Positions 21,092 to 31,574 of a DNA stretch of 64,000 nucleotides are shown in pieces. The notes beneath the pieces are model-generated. The model was not told where the DNA came from. It did not search any database and saw only the letters and a program-made list of their open reading frames with translations. This DNA is from Plasmodiophora brassicae (lineage: Eukaryota > Endomyxa > Phytomyxea > Plasmodiophorida > Plasmodiophoridae): the NCBI GenBank assembly GCA_039704465.1, contig JASFAU010000007.1, forward strand, positions 620,001 to 684,000. Direction: 5' to 3'. Position 1 is the stretch's first letter. Every line of letters begins with the position of its first letter. The translations under genes were made by a program, and so were the position numbers.

Positions 21092-23146
21092 ATGGTCCTG
21101 GCACAGCTGTTCCCGGTGCCGGGCGGCAGATCAGGGTCGAAGCCGCCGCCCCGGCAGCCGTTCTTCATGCGGCACTGGGCGGTGCTGAGGAACCTGAAGA
21201 CGAACGTGGAGCGGGACGAGATCCTGCGGGAGGCGTGGGACGAGTTCGTGTCCGATGGGAAGACCGTGCTGGAGTTCGACGACCTGGAGACGATGGTGCG
21301 GAGCTTCCTCATGTCCATCCCGGCCGTGCAGCACCTGGCTGGTAAGATCCCCGACACCCTGATTCACAATACGGTTAGTCGGCATACGCAGACGATGCTG
21401 GTACGGCTGGTGGGCGACGAGTCGCAGCGTATGGAGGTGCGCATGACCCGGGAAGACCTGCAAGCCGTCTTCTGCTACATGTTCGTCATACCCGACTGGG
21501 AACGGGAACGCGCGAACGTGGACACCGAAAGCACCTTGCACGGCCTCGAGGAGCTGGACAAGTCTCTCGAACCGTTCTCGAACATGTCGATCACGGGCAG
21601 CCAGGCGGAATCGATGGAGAACGTCCTTATAGGCATTCTGTCGAGGACGCAGCGCCTGTTCCAGGAGCTCGAGTTCCTGATCGATATCGTTAAGGAATCC
21701 TTCCTCAAGTACAATTTCGCCAGGTCGCAGTTACGTGCCATATTCACGCACCTCAAACTTCGAGTCGTCAACGCCGGTGATTACCTTTGCCAAGAGGTGA
21801 ACACCTTGCGCGGGCCGACCCATTAACATGCACTTCACTCAGCAGCGCATAGGGCGATGCAGGCGACGAGTTCTACGTACTGTTCCATGGCCTGATTGGC
21901 GTCAGGAAGAAGGTCATGTCCAGCAACAACGTCGCTCACGAATCCGAAATCAGCGAGATCCCAAGCGGGACCGCGTTCGGCGAACTGTCACTCATGCAGC
22001 GAGGTGGCATCCGCCATGCCGCGCTGATCGCCAAACGCGACTGCGTTCTGGGCCTCCTCGAACGCAGCGACTTCCGGGCGTTCATGTATCCGTATGTTCG
22101 GAAAGTCCAGCACGACAAGTTGCATTTCTTCGAGCGATTGCCGTACCTGGTTGGCATGGACCCCAAAGCAATATTTGATATCAGCTACGAGGCGCGTATC
22201 CGCATGATCAAACCGAGGACGATCATTTATCAGCAGCATCAGACGTACCCCAACGTAATACTCTTCATCAAGAGCGGGCACGTCCGGTACAGACCCGTGT
22301 CCTGTATCAACCGCCTCTGGTACTGACTAGGAGAGCAGCGTCATCCGGGAGCTAATGCTGAAAGGCGACGTGTGCCATTCTCAAGCATTGACCGAACGCC
22401 CAGCCCTGCAGTCGAACCGGACCAGCAGATCGCAAAGCAAGCGGTCGACTAACGTGTCTGACAGTAGGGCGTCCAACTTGAACGAAGCCACCGGGAAACA
22501 ATGGCGGAATATCGAACTGCCTAGCCTGGACAAGCTCCTGGAGCGTTCCCAACCGATTCTGACGCCCCCTCGTCGACCTCGGCGTACTTCTGTTCTGCAC
22601 CGGCGGTCCAGCTCCCATGGCAGGTATGCTCGGGTTAACGCGACGCCGTTGCCGACCATGGATATGGCATCGGTTCGGAAACGATACGAATCCGAGGTCG
22701 CCAAGCTGAAACAGAAATCCCTGAACACCACCCAAGCGAGCGTGGCGAGCCCCGTCGTTCACCATACGGCCAGATCGAATCGCGAACCCGTTTTCGTCGA
22801 CGTGACCGTACTCGGGCAGTGGTCGGCCATTGGCTGCCCGTTCATCGAGGGCAAGAAACGTGGCCTCATCCCAGCAAGTTTTATCGCCCTCGACCACGTG
22901 CTCGTCTTTGAGGTATCCACGTTCGACCTGCAGCGACGCCTGAACGACCGTCTCACGCGTCAACTGTACATGAACCTGTTCCGGTGCCCGGCCGATGACG
23001 ACCTGAAGGAGCTACTTAAACTCGAAGACAAGTGGCGGCAGTACCGCGAACGCATCGGCCAGGGGCGCCATATCGATTTCCAGTCGCCGCGAGTTCGAAA
23101 TCCGTATCGTCGCCCGGACCTCTACGCCAACAACCTAGACAAATAG
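21092..23146 (+). CDS. Cyclic nucleotide-binding domain protein
   Basis: Three exons starting at the ATG at 21092: the first ends at 21796, the second starts at 21853, and the third ends at the TAG at 23146; the second intron lies at about 22281-22333. The junction of exons 1 and 2 rebuilds a cNMP-binding cassette: VNAGDYLCQEGDAGDEFYVL, then SGTAFGELSLMQ (the phosphate-binding loop), then RDCVLGLLERSDF. A degenerate second cassette follows (FIKSGH). The remaining 270 residues are basic and low complexity with a few conserved-looking blocks. There is no kinase, channel or membrane segment, so this resembles the CNBD proteins of cilia and sperm. The N-terminal 200 residues are helical and unassigned. 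The ligand cannot be read from sequence alone. Confidence 0.65.
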
Positions 23147-23183
23147 AGACGATGCGAAGATCGACTCCATTCGTCTATCTAGT

Positions 23184-23447
23184 TCAGTGATGATTAGGTT
23201 CCGGTTGCTGGTCTTGGTCACCACCGCCGTAGCGGGCCTTGGCGCGAGCCTTGTCCATCGCTCGAACTTTGTTGTACTAGGGAGGGGTCAAGACTCAGTC
23301 CACCTTGCACACCCGGAAACCGCCACACGGCGACAGTACCTCGCCGACCGGGTCCGTCCACCTTTGCTCGTGAGTGAAACTCGGTAGCCACAGGTAGAGA
23401 ACCGTCACGACAGCGGTCGCAACCATCATCTGCTTCGGTACACCCAT
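23184..23447 (-). CDS. Small single-pass membrane protein
   Basis: The minus-strand frame from the ATG at 23447 gives MGVPKQMMVATAVVTVLYLW with one hydrophobic helix, continues to GGFRVCK, and after a very short intron reads YNKVRAMDKARAKARYGGGD and ends HH-stop at 23184. The intron would be 27 nt (or 36 nt if the donor is nine bases upstream); both keep frame. The positive, helical C-terminal half after a TM helix is typical of small mitochondrial inner-membrane or ER assembly proteins. I do not recognise the family. It is convergent with the CNBD gene, 37 bp apart. Confidence 0.45.
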
Positions 23448-23627
23448 CCCGGCGACACGGTATCCCCAGCGAACGGATCGCAGTCTGTCGGGGGGCGGGG
23501 CGCGCCCTCCTACCAAAAAAAAACACGGCTGCACGTCAGCGACCTCAATTTGCGACTGTCTCTCAAGTTGGGCCACACCGCACCACTGAGGGTTCCCGCT
23601 TGGCCACGCTGACCTGTCGAAACGTGT

Positions 23628-26034
23628 TTATCTGGATTCCGAGGCATCCTGCCGGTCAGCATGGTGTTGCCATCTGCTCTTTCTGGTGGTCCAGAGGCGA
23701 ATGACGGCGCACTGGGGGCCGATTTCCGCATCCCGTCGAATGGCTTTACGGCTGGACCCGTCCAGGGCCATCGCCTCGGCTCGGACAAACTGGCCGTCGA
23801 GGGCGGCCCGTTGAGCGTTATGCCGCAGGACATCGAACAGGTCGTCGACCGTACTTCCCGGTTTCATCATGATGCAAGGCTCGTCCGCGATCAGGGGCGC
23901 TCGCGTGTCGAGGTCGGCTACTGGGTAGCACAGCACGGGAGGTCGCGTCATTACGGCAGCGGTGAGCGCCTGCAACACGCCCGTTGTACCCCAGGTATCG
24001 AACACGTGTGCCGCCTGGGACAGCCTTCTCTTGTCATCCTCGTCAAAATCGGATGTGCCCAGGCAACGGAAACTCGACGATCCAAACTCATAGGATAGTC
24101 GACCTTGCCTGGCCTTCTGCTGCAGCCAGAGCTCAACGCCAGCGCTAACAGCAACAGCGTGATTCCCGATAACGTCCTGGACCCGCTTGATGTGAACGGT
24201 CGCCGTGCTGAGATCCGCCTTGTTCAGCGCTAGAACGATCGGGAACCTGGCTTGAAGGAACGCATCGACGACGCGATGCAGCGCAGCTTCTGTCCATTGC
24301 GATTTCGCCGAGCATGGATCAACGTCAACGTTGAGCCCGCCAGCCCGGATGGCTCGTTGGACAAGCGACCTGGACGCCCGGTAACCACTGAACATGCCCA
24401 GCAACCGTCGAGGACGCTTAACTATCGATGGCCATTTGCGGAGGATGTTGCTGAAGATCCACTGGTGAAGCTCGTTGCGAACCCAGGCAACATCGCGCAG
24501 GGGATCCTGACCCAAATCGCTGCCATCGTCAGGGATGATGTTTCCATCGACATCGCTGAGGCCGGACCCGTCGACGACATGAATGAGGACGTCCGCGTCA
24601 CATAAATCATTGAGAAACTGGTTACCGCGACCCCGGCCTTCGTACGCTCCAGGGACCAGACCAGCGACATCCTTCACAAGAAGCGGCAAGAGCCGATCTT
24701 CGAAATCAGGTGAACGCCATACGCCATGACCAACATTCGCCTCGATTGTCGTGAAAGGATGCGCTGCCATCTTCGCATTCAGGGACCGGGTTGCACAGTT
24801 GAAGAGAGTCGACTTTCCCGCAGACGGTTTCCCTAGCGACCATTTCAGGCGCGTGCTTGTCTGTTGTACAAATGGGGATCGTCGTACCGACAAGACCAAC
24901 CGTATGGCGCCATTCGCCACGCGCGTTGCGTGACAGATGGTCATCGTTGCCTCCAGTGGATAGACTGACGACCATACGTACATCGTCGTCAGCGTCATCA
25001 GACGATGAGCTCGAAGCAACGACTGACGCACCCGTCGGTGGCGGGGCTGGTGCATCCTCCAGGAATCGCAACGCTGCACTTGCCACTTCGTATAGCATTG
25101 CAGTGCCAGACAATTCCACTGCTGCAGATCGAGCAGCCTTTAACAGCCCACTGGCTAGCACAGGTGGAAATTGACTGAGAGACATCGAGTGTCGTAGGTG
25201 GATGAACGGCAGGGTAGCGGGGTACGACGGTCCAATACGAAAAGCAAGTTCCAGATCAGCCAGTGGCATCTTCACGGTGCAGAGGCGTTCCCCAGGTGGT
25301 CCGCCCGCTTCGACTGCGAATTCGTCGGGGAAGATGGCGCTCATTGCCTCCAGTTCTTCGTCCTGGGCCAGCCGATGCTCATCATCTGGCGCTGAGCAGC
25401 GCCTGATGAAATCAACGTACGCATCCAGATCATGTGCCGAGGTTGGCAGACAATGCCCCTTGTCATGACGACGTAGTTCTGCCTGGTCGAACCGTTCCCA
25501 TGCCCGCAGGCTTTCCTCCGGCTTAACGGCCTCGTCGCCATCTCCAACGATATGAAGGGTCTTGACAGCCGATGGACTTGTGGGGTCTGTGGAGAGACGC
25601 TTCGCGCAAAGACAAGGGTCAATGTCTGGTGCCCCGGCAAGAATGAACCACGACACGCCAGGGAAGCGTCCAGGCATTCGCGCTATTGCAGAAGCGACAG
25701 CGGCGCCGGCACTGAACCCGATCACGCCCGAGAACGGCATGGCACGCTCGACGATAGACATCGCCGCGCACATGCACGGGAACGATGAACGCCGATCCAT
25801 CCAATCCCGCAAGCCGGTCTCAGCGTTTTCGAACGGGCCGTCGACGTACACGAAATCAAGGGCGAGGTCCGATGCCTGCGCCATCAGCCTCGCCTCTAGT
25901 CGCTGCAACCGCTCCCGAAACACGGTCCCGGTCTGCAGCCCGCCATGAAGGCACAGGACCGTCGTACGACTGCCGCTGCCGGTCGTCATATCCGGGCAAT
26001 CGCCGCCGCTGCGATGCAGATCCGCCGCCGGCAT
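23628..26034 (-). CDS. Predicted fusion: FSH1-like serine hydrolase + RWD + Ygr210-type GTPase
   Basis: Two exons, complement(join(23628..24832,24888..26034)), 783 residues. Residues about 20-225 are an FSH1-type alpha/beta hydrolase: VLCLHGG near the start, nucleophile elbow GFSAG, acid in GDGDEAV, His in KGHCLP. Residues about 235-345 are an RWD domain ([14 protein letters not shown] onward). An acidic linker leads directly into an OBG/YchF-like GTPase: P-loop GKPSAGKST formed exactly across the 55-nt intron, switch [20 protein letters not shown], and a TGS-like C-terminus ([15 protein letters not shown]). Fungal Ygr210c-type GTPases begin where this domain begins. No in-frame stop separates the parts; retention of the intron would give a protein ending at 24706. 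Alternatively, transcription could also start within the linker. The combined function is unknown. Confidence 0.7.
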
Positions 26035-26213
26035 CAGCGTCAGACTGCCGACCGATCACCTATCGGCTATCTTTGGAACACACTGGGCCGGCGCGCAGCA
26101 CGCTGTGCCATGGCGTTACGATGACTCGGGTTGTTCGTAACGGCGTTACGGCCGAGCGCTCGGGCGACGTGCACCCGCTGCGAGGACGTTTTTCGATCCT
26201 GTGGCCGAGCGTG

Positions 26214-27027
26214 ATGACGCGAACGGCGCTGCTGATCGTTGACGTGCAGAACGATTTCGCGTCGAAAGACGGGTCGTTGTACGTGGGTGCCGGGGAGCAG
26301 GTCGTTCCGTTGGTCAATGCCCTGCGCGATCGGTTCGTGTTCGATCTGGTGGTGCTGACGCAGGATGTGGGGCCGATAACCGTGTGGCGTGAAAGTGCTG
26401 GATCTAAGGATGACATGATACAGTATCACCCTGTGGGCCATGTATCGTTCCACTCGACCCATGCCAAGGACCCGAATGCAAAACTCTTCGAACCATACAG
26501 CTTGCCGAACGGGCAGATCCAAATGCTGTGGCCTGATCACTGCGTCGTAGTACGTCATGACGTGGTAAATGTACCGATGTGCACTCTTAACGCATCGTTA
26601 AACAGGGCACACATGGCTCTAAATTTCACCCAGCTCTCGAAGTGCTCCCATCGGATACCATCGTTCAGAAGGGCGTTCATATTGATGCGGACTCGTACTC
26701 TGGATTCATGGACAACAACAGGGTCTCAACGATGGGTCACTGGTTTCTGTACACTGACTCGACGCTGAGCAGATGTACAAGTCGAACTTAGAAGATTTGC
26801 TGACGTCGAACAAGATTGACCGCGTTGTAGTTGTCGGTCTCGCTTACGACTACTGTGTAGGAAGCACCGCACTGGACGCTAAGTCGGCCGGTTTTGAAAC
26901 CATCGTCTGTCCCGATGCAACCAAATCGGTTCACCCGACTTCCGAACAAGCCATGCGGGGCAAACTGATCGATGCTGGCGTGCAATTTACTCTGAGCACT
27001 GCATATCCCCATATTGTATCGATCTAA
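26214..27027 (+). CDS. Nicotinamidase (PNC1-like)
   Basis: Four exons, join(26214..26366,26424..26549,26606..26722,26773..27027), 216 residues, introns 50-57 nt. All expected residues are present: catalytic Asp in VDVQNDF, metal ligands in the YHPVGHVSF loop, the DHCV-GTHG turn, the catalytic Lys in VQKG, and the nucleophilic Cys in GLAYDYCVGSTALDA. The enzyme converts nicotinamide to nicotinate plus ammonia for NAD+ salvage in the cytosol or nucleus. The start is the ATG immediately before the RTALLIVDVQNDF strand. It is divergent from the hydrolase-GTPase fusion (179 bp between start codons), a probable shared promoter. Confidence 0.9.
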
Positions 27028-27101
27028 GGCCCCCTGCCAGCGACTGAACGAACATCAATGTCCATCAATACACGTCGCGTGGTTCCATTTCGCAGTGCGG
27101 T

Positions 27102-28269
27102 ATGAGCGCCGTCGGCGATGGAAGCGACGTCGTGCGCCTTGCCAGGGATCTGACAGAACAAGTTGCCGCGCGGGAGCAGCGTATGCAGGAGATGGAATGC
27201 AGGATGGCGAAGCTCGAGAACGACAAATCGCGGCTGGTGAACCTGTATGAGCGGGTCGTAACAAAGTATCAGACTCTGAAGAAGGCGTACCAGAAACTTC
27301 GATCCGAAAAGGAGCCAGTACGTGTCCCGGTCCAACCATTCTGCCCGGCCACTGATGATATCACAGAAAATGGCTGATTTCTGGATGGAGTCATCCAATA
27401 CGTTTGAGGACGCCGGTCGTGCCCGCTCCCAGGCGGTTGCTGTTTCGTCTTCGTCTGGCAAGAAACCAGGCTCTAATGTGCCGCCGAAGAGTGGCACCGA
27501 GTCGATGTCGCAGACGCCAACGGAACAACATCGTACTGTCCGGTTCGCTGACGAAATACCTGCCAAGCCGCCTTTGGCAAGGTGCGACCGCCCCTGTCCG
27601 CTTTTCCACGAACAGTTTGACTGGAAATCGTGTGACTAGGGAATCCACCACAGATCTTGGAATTGGGGTGCCACCAAAGGGAAACGAAACCAAGCAGTCG
27701 CTGCCGCCGTCGGAGAAGAAACGGAAACACAGGTAGCGCGACCGGATATGCATCCCGTTGCACGGTCTGACTGATCGGTCGCTGGGCGCAGCAGCGGTGA
27801 CGAGCCTAAACGTTCTGCTCTTCGTCAAGATTCACCACCTTCGCCGCGGTAGGGATTGTGCATCGACGCCTGCCGCAAAAGCTGTGAATCATGCCAGCTT
27901 GTTCTCTAGAAACGCGCCGACTCAAGTCTACGCGAAGAAGTCAAAGTGTGTCAACGAGTTCAACACCATTAGGGGAGCAGGCCGTCTCGAACTTGAAGGT
28001 CACGACTGCTCTCAGTGCCAAGGCGTAAGGCCCCACTGGTTCAGCCCGTCCGCCAATTCATGTTCCTGTTACAGTTTTACAACGCCGTCGGCGTCAATCT
28101 ACCAACAAACGAAGACATGCAACCGCTTCCGAACGACGTCAACACGCTGGTGAATGCTGTCTCTCGGCATAGGTCGACTAGACGGCGACCTGACACCCCC
28201 GAAGGCTATTGGAATATCAATTTTCCGCCCTCGCAGAGCACCGATCACGAGGACGATGAAGCCCGATAA
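27102..28269 (+). CDS. CtIP/Sae2/COM1-like DNA end-resection factor
   Basis: Six exons, join(27102..27317,27367..27581,27640..27732,27792..27848,27898..28024,28075..28269), 300 residues with every phase closing. Residues about 10-70 are a coiled coil (MQEMECRMAKLENDKSRL), the likely oligomerisation part. The middle is disordered, with a candidate PP1-docking RVxF motif (RTVRFADE) and a basic nuclear-localisation stretch (PSEKKRKHR). The C-terminus is the conserved Sae2/CtIP domain: HDCSQCQGFY zinc-binding-like pair, VSRHRS, then RRRPDTPEGYWNINFP. The family stimulates the MRE11 nuclease to start double-strand break resection, and acts in meiosis. The order coiled coil to Sae2 domain equals that of known members. 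Convergent with SDF2 at 28 bp. Confidence 0.8.
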
Positions 28270-28297
28270 GAAGACACAGTACAATTGTTTGGTATAT

Positions 28298-29212
28298 TTA
28301 TTTGCCGGACGGTCTGAAGAACACACCTTCGGCAGTTTTCCACTTGGTTTGCTGGTCAGAAGACGAGCGCTGGCAGTATACCTCCAGTTGACCATTGATC
28401 GGGCATCCAGGGCAGTTGCCCTGCGTGAACATGTTCGACAAGCGGGCCGACAGATACGTGTTGGTGTCCACGTGGACAAGTTGAACGTCTGCGTCACGCG
28501 TCCAGTTCTCACCGGAGCATTGAACGCGCCAGTTGTCTCCAGTATCGCTTTGGCCAGCATCACCGAAACAGCTGACCTGGCCAGCATCTTACATATTAGA
28601 CGGCCGGAAACGTCAAGGCTGTACATATATACACCTCCTGGTTTTTGGATATCGGCGAGTCATGCAGGTGGCTGTGAAGCCACTTCTTCGTTGCAACATG
28701 TCGGAGACGGACCACGCTTCCGCACTTAACGGGCGACCCTGCCCCAAAGCGCGCTCAGATGAAACATTACATCAATTTGAGGCGATATATGCTTGCCTGC
28801 CGCAACAACGGGTTCTTTGTCGGCGTTATGTACTTGGAACAAGTTCTCGTGGTTGGCAGCTCTGCCAGCGATTGGTTATCGTTAGGGGTACGTTGTCGGA
28901 TGCTGGGCAAGCGAGTACCCTTTCAATGCGGTGACCGATTGCTGTCCCGAACCTGAACCATACGAAATCGGGTGCGAATGCAGCCGGTAGCCGGATGAGT
29001 GCAGCAGCTGAACCGCGCTCAGCATCGTGACCACCGGGAACTCTACGAAAGCCTCAGTCAACACAGCCCGTGCAACCCCCGCCATTCCTTGCGTTCGTAC
29101 CACTCATGTGATCGTCGTCGTGGTCGTCGTCGCCGAGCGCTCCGCCGAAGCAGATGCAGGCAACGACGACCGCCGCCGCCGCCCTGAGCGCCACCGTTGT
29201 TGTTCTTGTCAT
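28298..29212 (-). CDS. SDF2-like ER protein with MIR repeats
   Basis: Five exons, complement(join(28298..28576,28635..28738,28797..28861,28919..29042,29101..29212)), 227 residues (human SDF2 is 211). A signal peptide covers residues 1-26, followed by an acidic D/H-rich insert. Three MIR-type segments follow: VQLLHSSGYRLHSH with YGSGSGQQSVTA, PVKCGSVVRLRHV with KKWLHSHLHDSP, and VQLVHVDTNTYLSA. The end is EGVFFRPSGK without a KDEL-type signal. The third intron (28739..28796) uses a GC-AG pair with a GCAAG donor, the usual context for such introns. SDF2 proteins work in ER protein quality control with Hsp40/BiP or O-mannosylation machinery. Confidence 0.85.
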
Positions 29213-29823
29213 TGTCGCTCCGCGGCTGTTCCCCGACCAAGCCCTGACTCCGCCGACGCTGTTGTGAACCCGCACGCGGTTATTTTGGGTTGAGACTCGA
29301 GAGACTGAAACTTCGAGAGCCGACCCAGCGGCTTTTACAAAGGAGGATGCCCTCCCCCCGAGGTGCTGGTTCCATACCCCGCCACTTCCCGTGACACTGC
29401 CTCCGAGTGACGTGGAGCGCTACCGATTAGTAATGGTAACGGGGGCCGGGGGCCTGCGTTCCCCGAAGGTCGGGCCTGCTGGGCGTCACGCGGGATCTAC
29501 TTCATGGGATGACGGCGCGTGGGAGCCAGCAGCTGTTAAGCATCGGATGGGCACACCTACGTTTGACGACGCGTCGTCGATGTACGACAGCGTAGCGCCA
29601 TGTCATCACTGACCGAACAGGCCGACCGCGATGCCTGAATGTCTTCGCCGTAAGCACAAACGTAGCCGTTGCCCAGCATGTCGGAATGCTGCTGTCGCGC
29701 GCGGACGAACACACGATACGTCCTGCAGCCGACCTGACGTTTGCTGTTCGTTAGTCCTCACCGTGTCGGTCGCCGTGGTCCGCCATCGTTCGGGGCTGTC
29801 GCGGCCGATAGACCGTCAGTATA
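29213..29823. other. Intergenic, nothing assigned
   Basis: About 610 bp upstream of SDF2 and downstream of the membrane protein gene. Open frames of about 70 codons exist on both strands but lack domains, good splice context or recognisable composition. The left end should hold the SDF2 promoter. Confidence 0.35.
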
Positions 29824-31176
29824 TTACCAGCGTTTGGAAGCCGGCGTGACGGTAGCGGGCATAACGGGCGTCACGAGTTTGGACGAGGGGGCGACCCTGC
29901 GCGAATAGCACCTGCTGCCGATGGCGGACGATTTCGGGCGGAACATGACAACGGTGGCGGCGGCGGCCAGCACGCCGAGCACCTGGCTGGCGGCCTGCGT
30001 CGCCAGGAAATACGTCGGCGACACGTTCTGTATGGCGAGAACCAGGAGCTGCAACGCGAGCATCAGCATGGCGATCGTCCAGGTGGCCCCGATCCGCACG
30101 CCGAACGACTGCCGCTTCTCGATCGCATCGCTGGCCAGCCCGACCTGCCGGGGCGCCTCGCCGAGGCCCATTATCAGAACGAAGCAGGCGTACCCCTGGC
30201 TGAGCGTGTAGATTATGCTGGGCGCCAGGAACAGCAGGTAGCACGCGACGACGCCCAGTGGCATCACCTGCGTCACAGCGGCGATGCCCAGGGCGATGTA
30301 CGACGCGATGGTCGCCAGGACCGCCAGGACGACCGCGGCCCGGTCCGCCATCAGCAGCGACCGATCGTGGCCCTGCGCCTCCACCGACCGCGATATGATC
30401 GACCCCATGGCGGTTCGCGCCGCTGCCATGATCGGCAACTCGGCGTACGTGATGAAGACGGCGACCGGGTACGGGAACGCCCGCTCCCTGTACCAGGCGG
30501 TGTTGGCGGCGCGCAGGGCACGCACGACATGGCCGAGGACGAGCAGGACGAGCGTGATGATGGCTCTCCAGGGCGGCGCCCGAAACTTCCACTGGTCGTC
30601 AACCGCGAATTGCAACACGCGAAGGGCGTCTAACGCGACGATGAAGAAGTACGAGACAGCGATGCAGGAGAACGCGCCAATGATCGACGGGAGGCGCAGG
30701 GCGGCACCAGCCGGGTTCGCGTCGATGCGCCCCGGTGACATTGCCATGACGACGTCGTCGGAGGCGCCGACCGCGCCGATGTCGTCGACGACGACGACGA
30801 TGGGCAGGGTGGCAAACGCGCCCGGCTGTCGTACCCAGTACGACCACGCCAGCGTTTGCATCAGCGTTCGCAGCAGGCTCGACGGTGCGATGTGTAGTAC
30901 GAGGCCGGCGCAATGGTTCCGTTGGCAGGCGTTCGCCCAATCGGCGACGTTCACGGTGACAGTGGTCACCTCGACGAACAGGATTCGGCCCGACCAGGCG
31001 TCGTTCTCGGGGGACAGCGAGTACAGGACGCCCGTCGACGACACGTCGAACGTCGTGTTGCCCAGCGCGAACCCATAGCTGGTTAGCGCGCGTTCTTGGC
31101 CGGTGGCTGCCGACCGGATTGTCAGCGCCTGTGATGCTGTTGCCAGCAGGCAGATGACGATGGACGGCGTCGGCAT
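29824..31176 (-). CDS. Signal peptide plus multi-pass membrane protein, unknown family
   Basis: Single open frame of 450 residues from the ATG at 31176. Residues 1-18 form a signal peptide, residues 20-165 an extracytosolic domain (with a C-x-x-x-x-x-C pair and a valine-rich VVVVDD strand), then about seven hydrophobic helices at roughly 175-200, 215-235, 250-275, 290-320, 325-350, 375-395 and 400-420. The topology is that of a seven-helix receptor or GOST-type protein with an N-terminal lumenal domain, but no signature motif convinces me. The C-terminus is short, basic and Ser/Lys rich. Intronless, unlike most neighbours, with high GC. A candidate receptor; function unknown. Confidence 0.6.
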   Translation of the reverse strand: MPTPSIVICLLATASQALTIRSAATGQERALTSYGFALGNTTFDVSSTGVLYSLSPENDAWSGRILFVEVTTVTVNVADWANACQRNHCAGLVLHIAPSSLLRTLMQTLAWSYWVRQPGAFATLPIVVVVDDIGAVGASDDVVMAMSPGRIDANPAGAALRLPSIIGAFSCIAVSYFFIVALDALRVLQFAVDDQWKFRAPPWRAIITLVLLVLGHVVRALRAANTAWYRERAFPYPVAVFITYAELPIMAAARTAMGSIISRSVEAQGHDRSLLMADRAAVVLAVLATIASYIALGIAAVTQVMPLGVVACYLLFLAPSIIYTLSQGYACFVLIMGLGEAPRQVGLASDAIEKRQSFGVRIGATWTIAMLMLALQLLVLAIQNVSPTYFLATQAASQVLGVLAAAATVVMFRPKSSAIGSRCYSRRVAPSSKLVTPVMPATVTPASKRW

Positions 31177-31574
31177 TGTAAAGCGCCACCCCTGTGAAGT
31201 GTTAAACCAACATGTGCGATCACGAGGTACGCATCGTGCTGCGGGTATCTGTGCGTCGTGTTAACGATCCAGGGGCCAGTTGCAGGCGCGTGCCGGTCTG
31301 TCTTCAGCTCAGTGGCAGCCGGACGGATCTGGAGGCGGACCGCTGGGCGAAACAGGGGTTGGCGATGATTGGGACAGGGAGCGTGCAGATGTAATCTCCG
31401 AATCATTGTCTCGGCAGCCGCTGCCACCTTGGTGCCCTTCCGTTGCTGGGACCTGTGTCGGCCATGCCAACGGATCCCTCAGGAGAAGTGTGGACGGAAC
31501 GACCTATTTGCATTTGCACTAAAGGATGCGGTTGCGAGGTACCGTCGCGATCGCGTTATGCATCACTGATATAG
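31177..31574. other. Intergenic, divergent upstream region
   Basis: About 400 bp between two opposite start codons. No motif recognised; likely contains promoters for the membrane protein and the FAM227-like gene. Confidence 0.35.

Noticed and set aside
27102..27736. A separate coiled-coil gene ending KKRKHR
   Set aside because: A further intron with donor GTAGCG at 27733 joins it in frame to the Sae2 domain, giving one CtIP-like gene.
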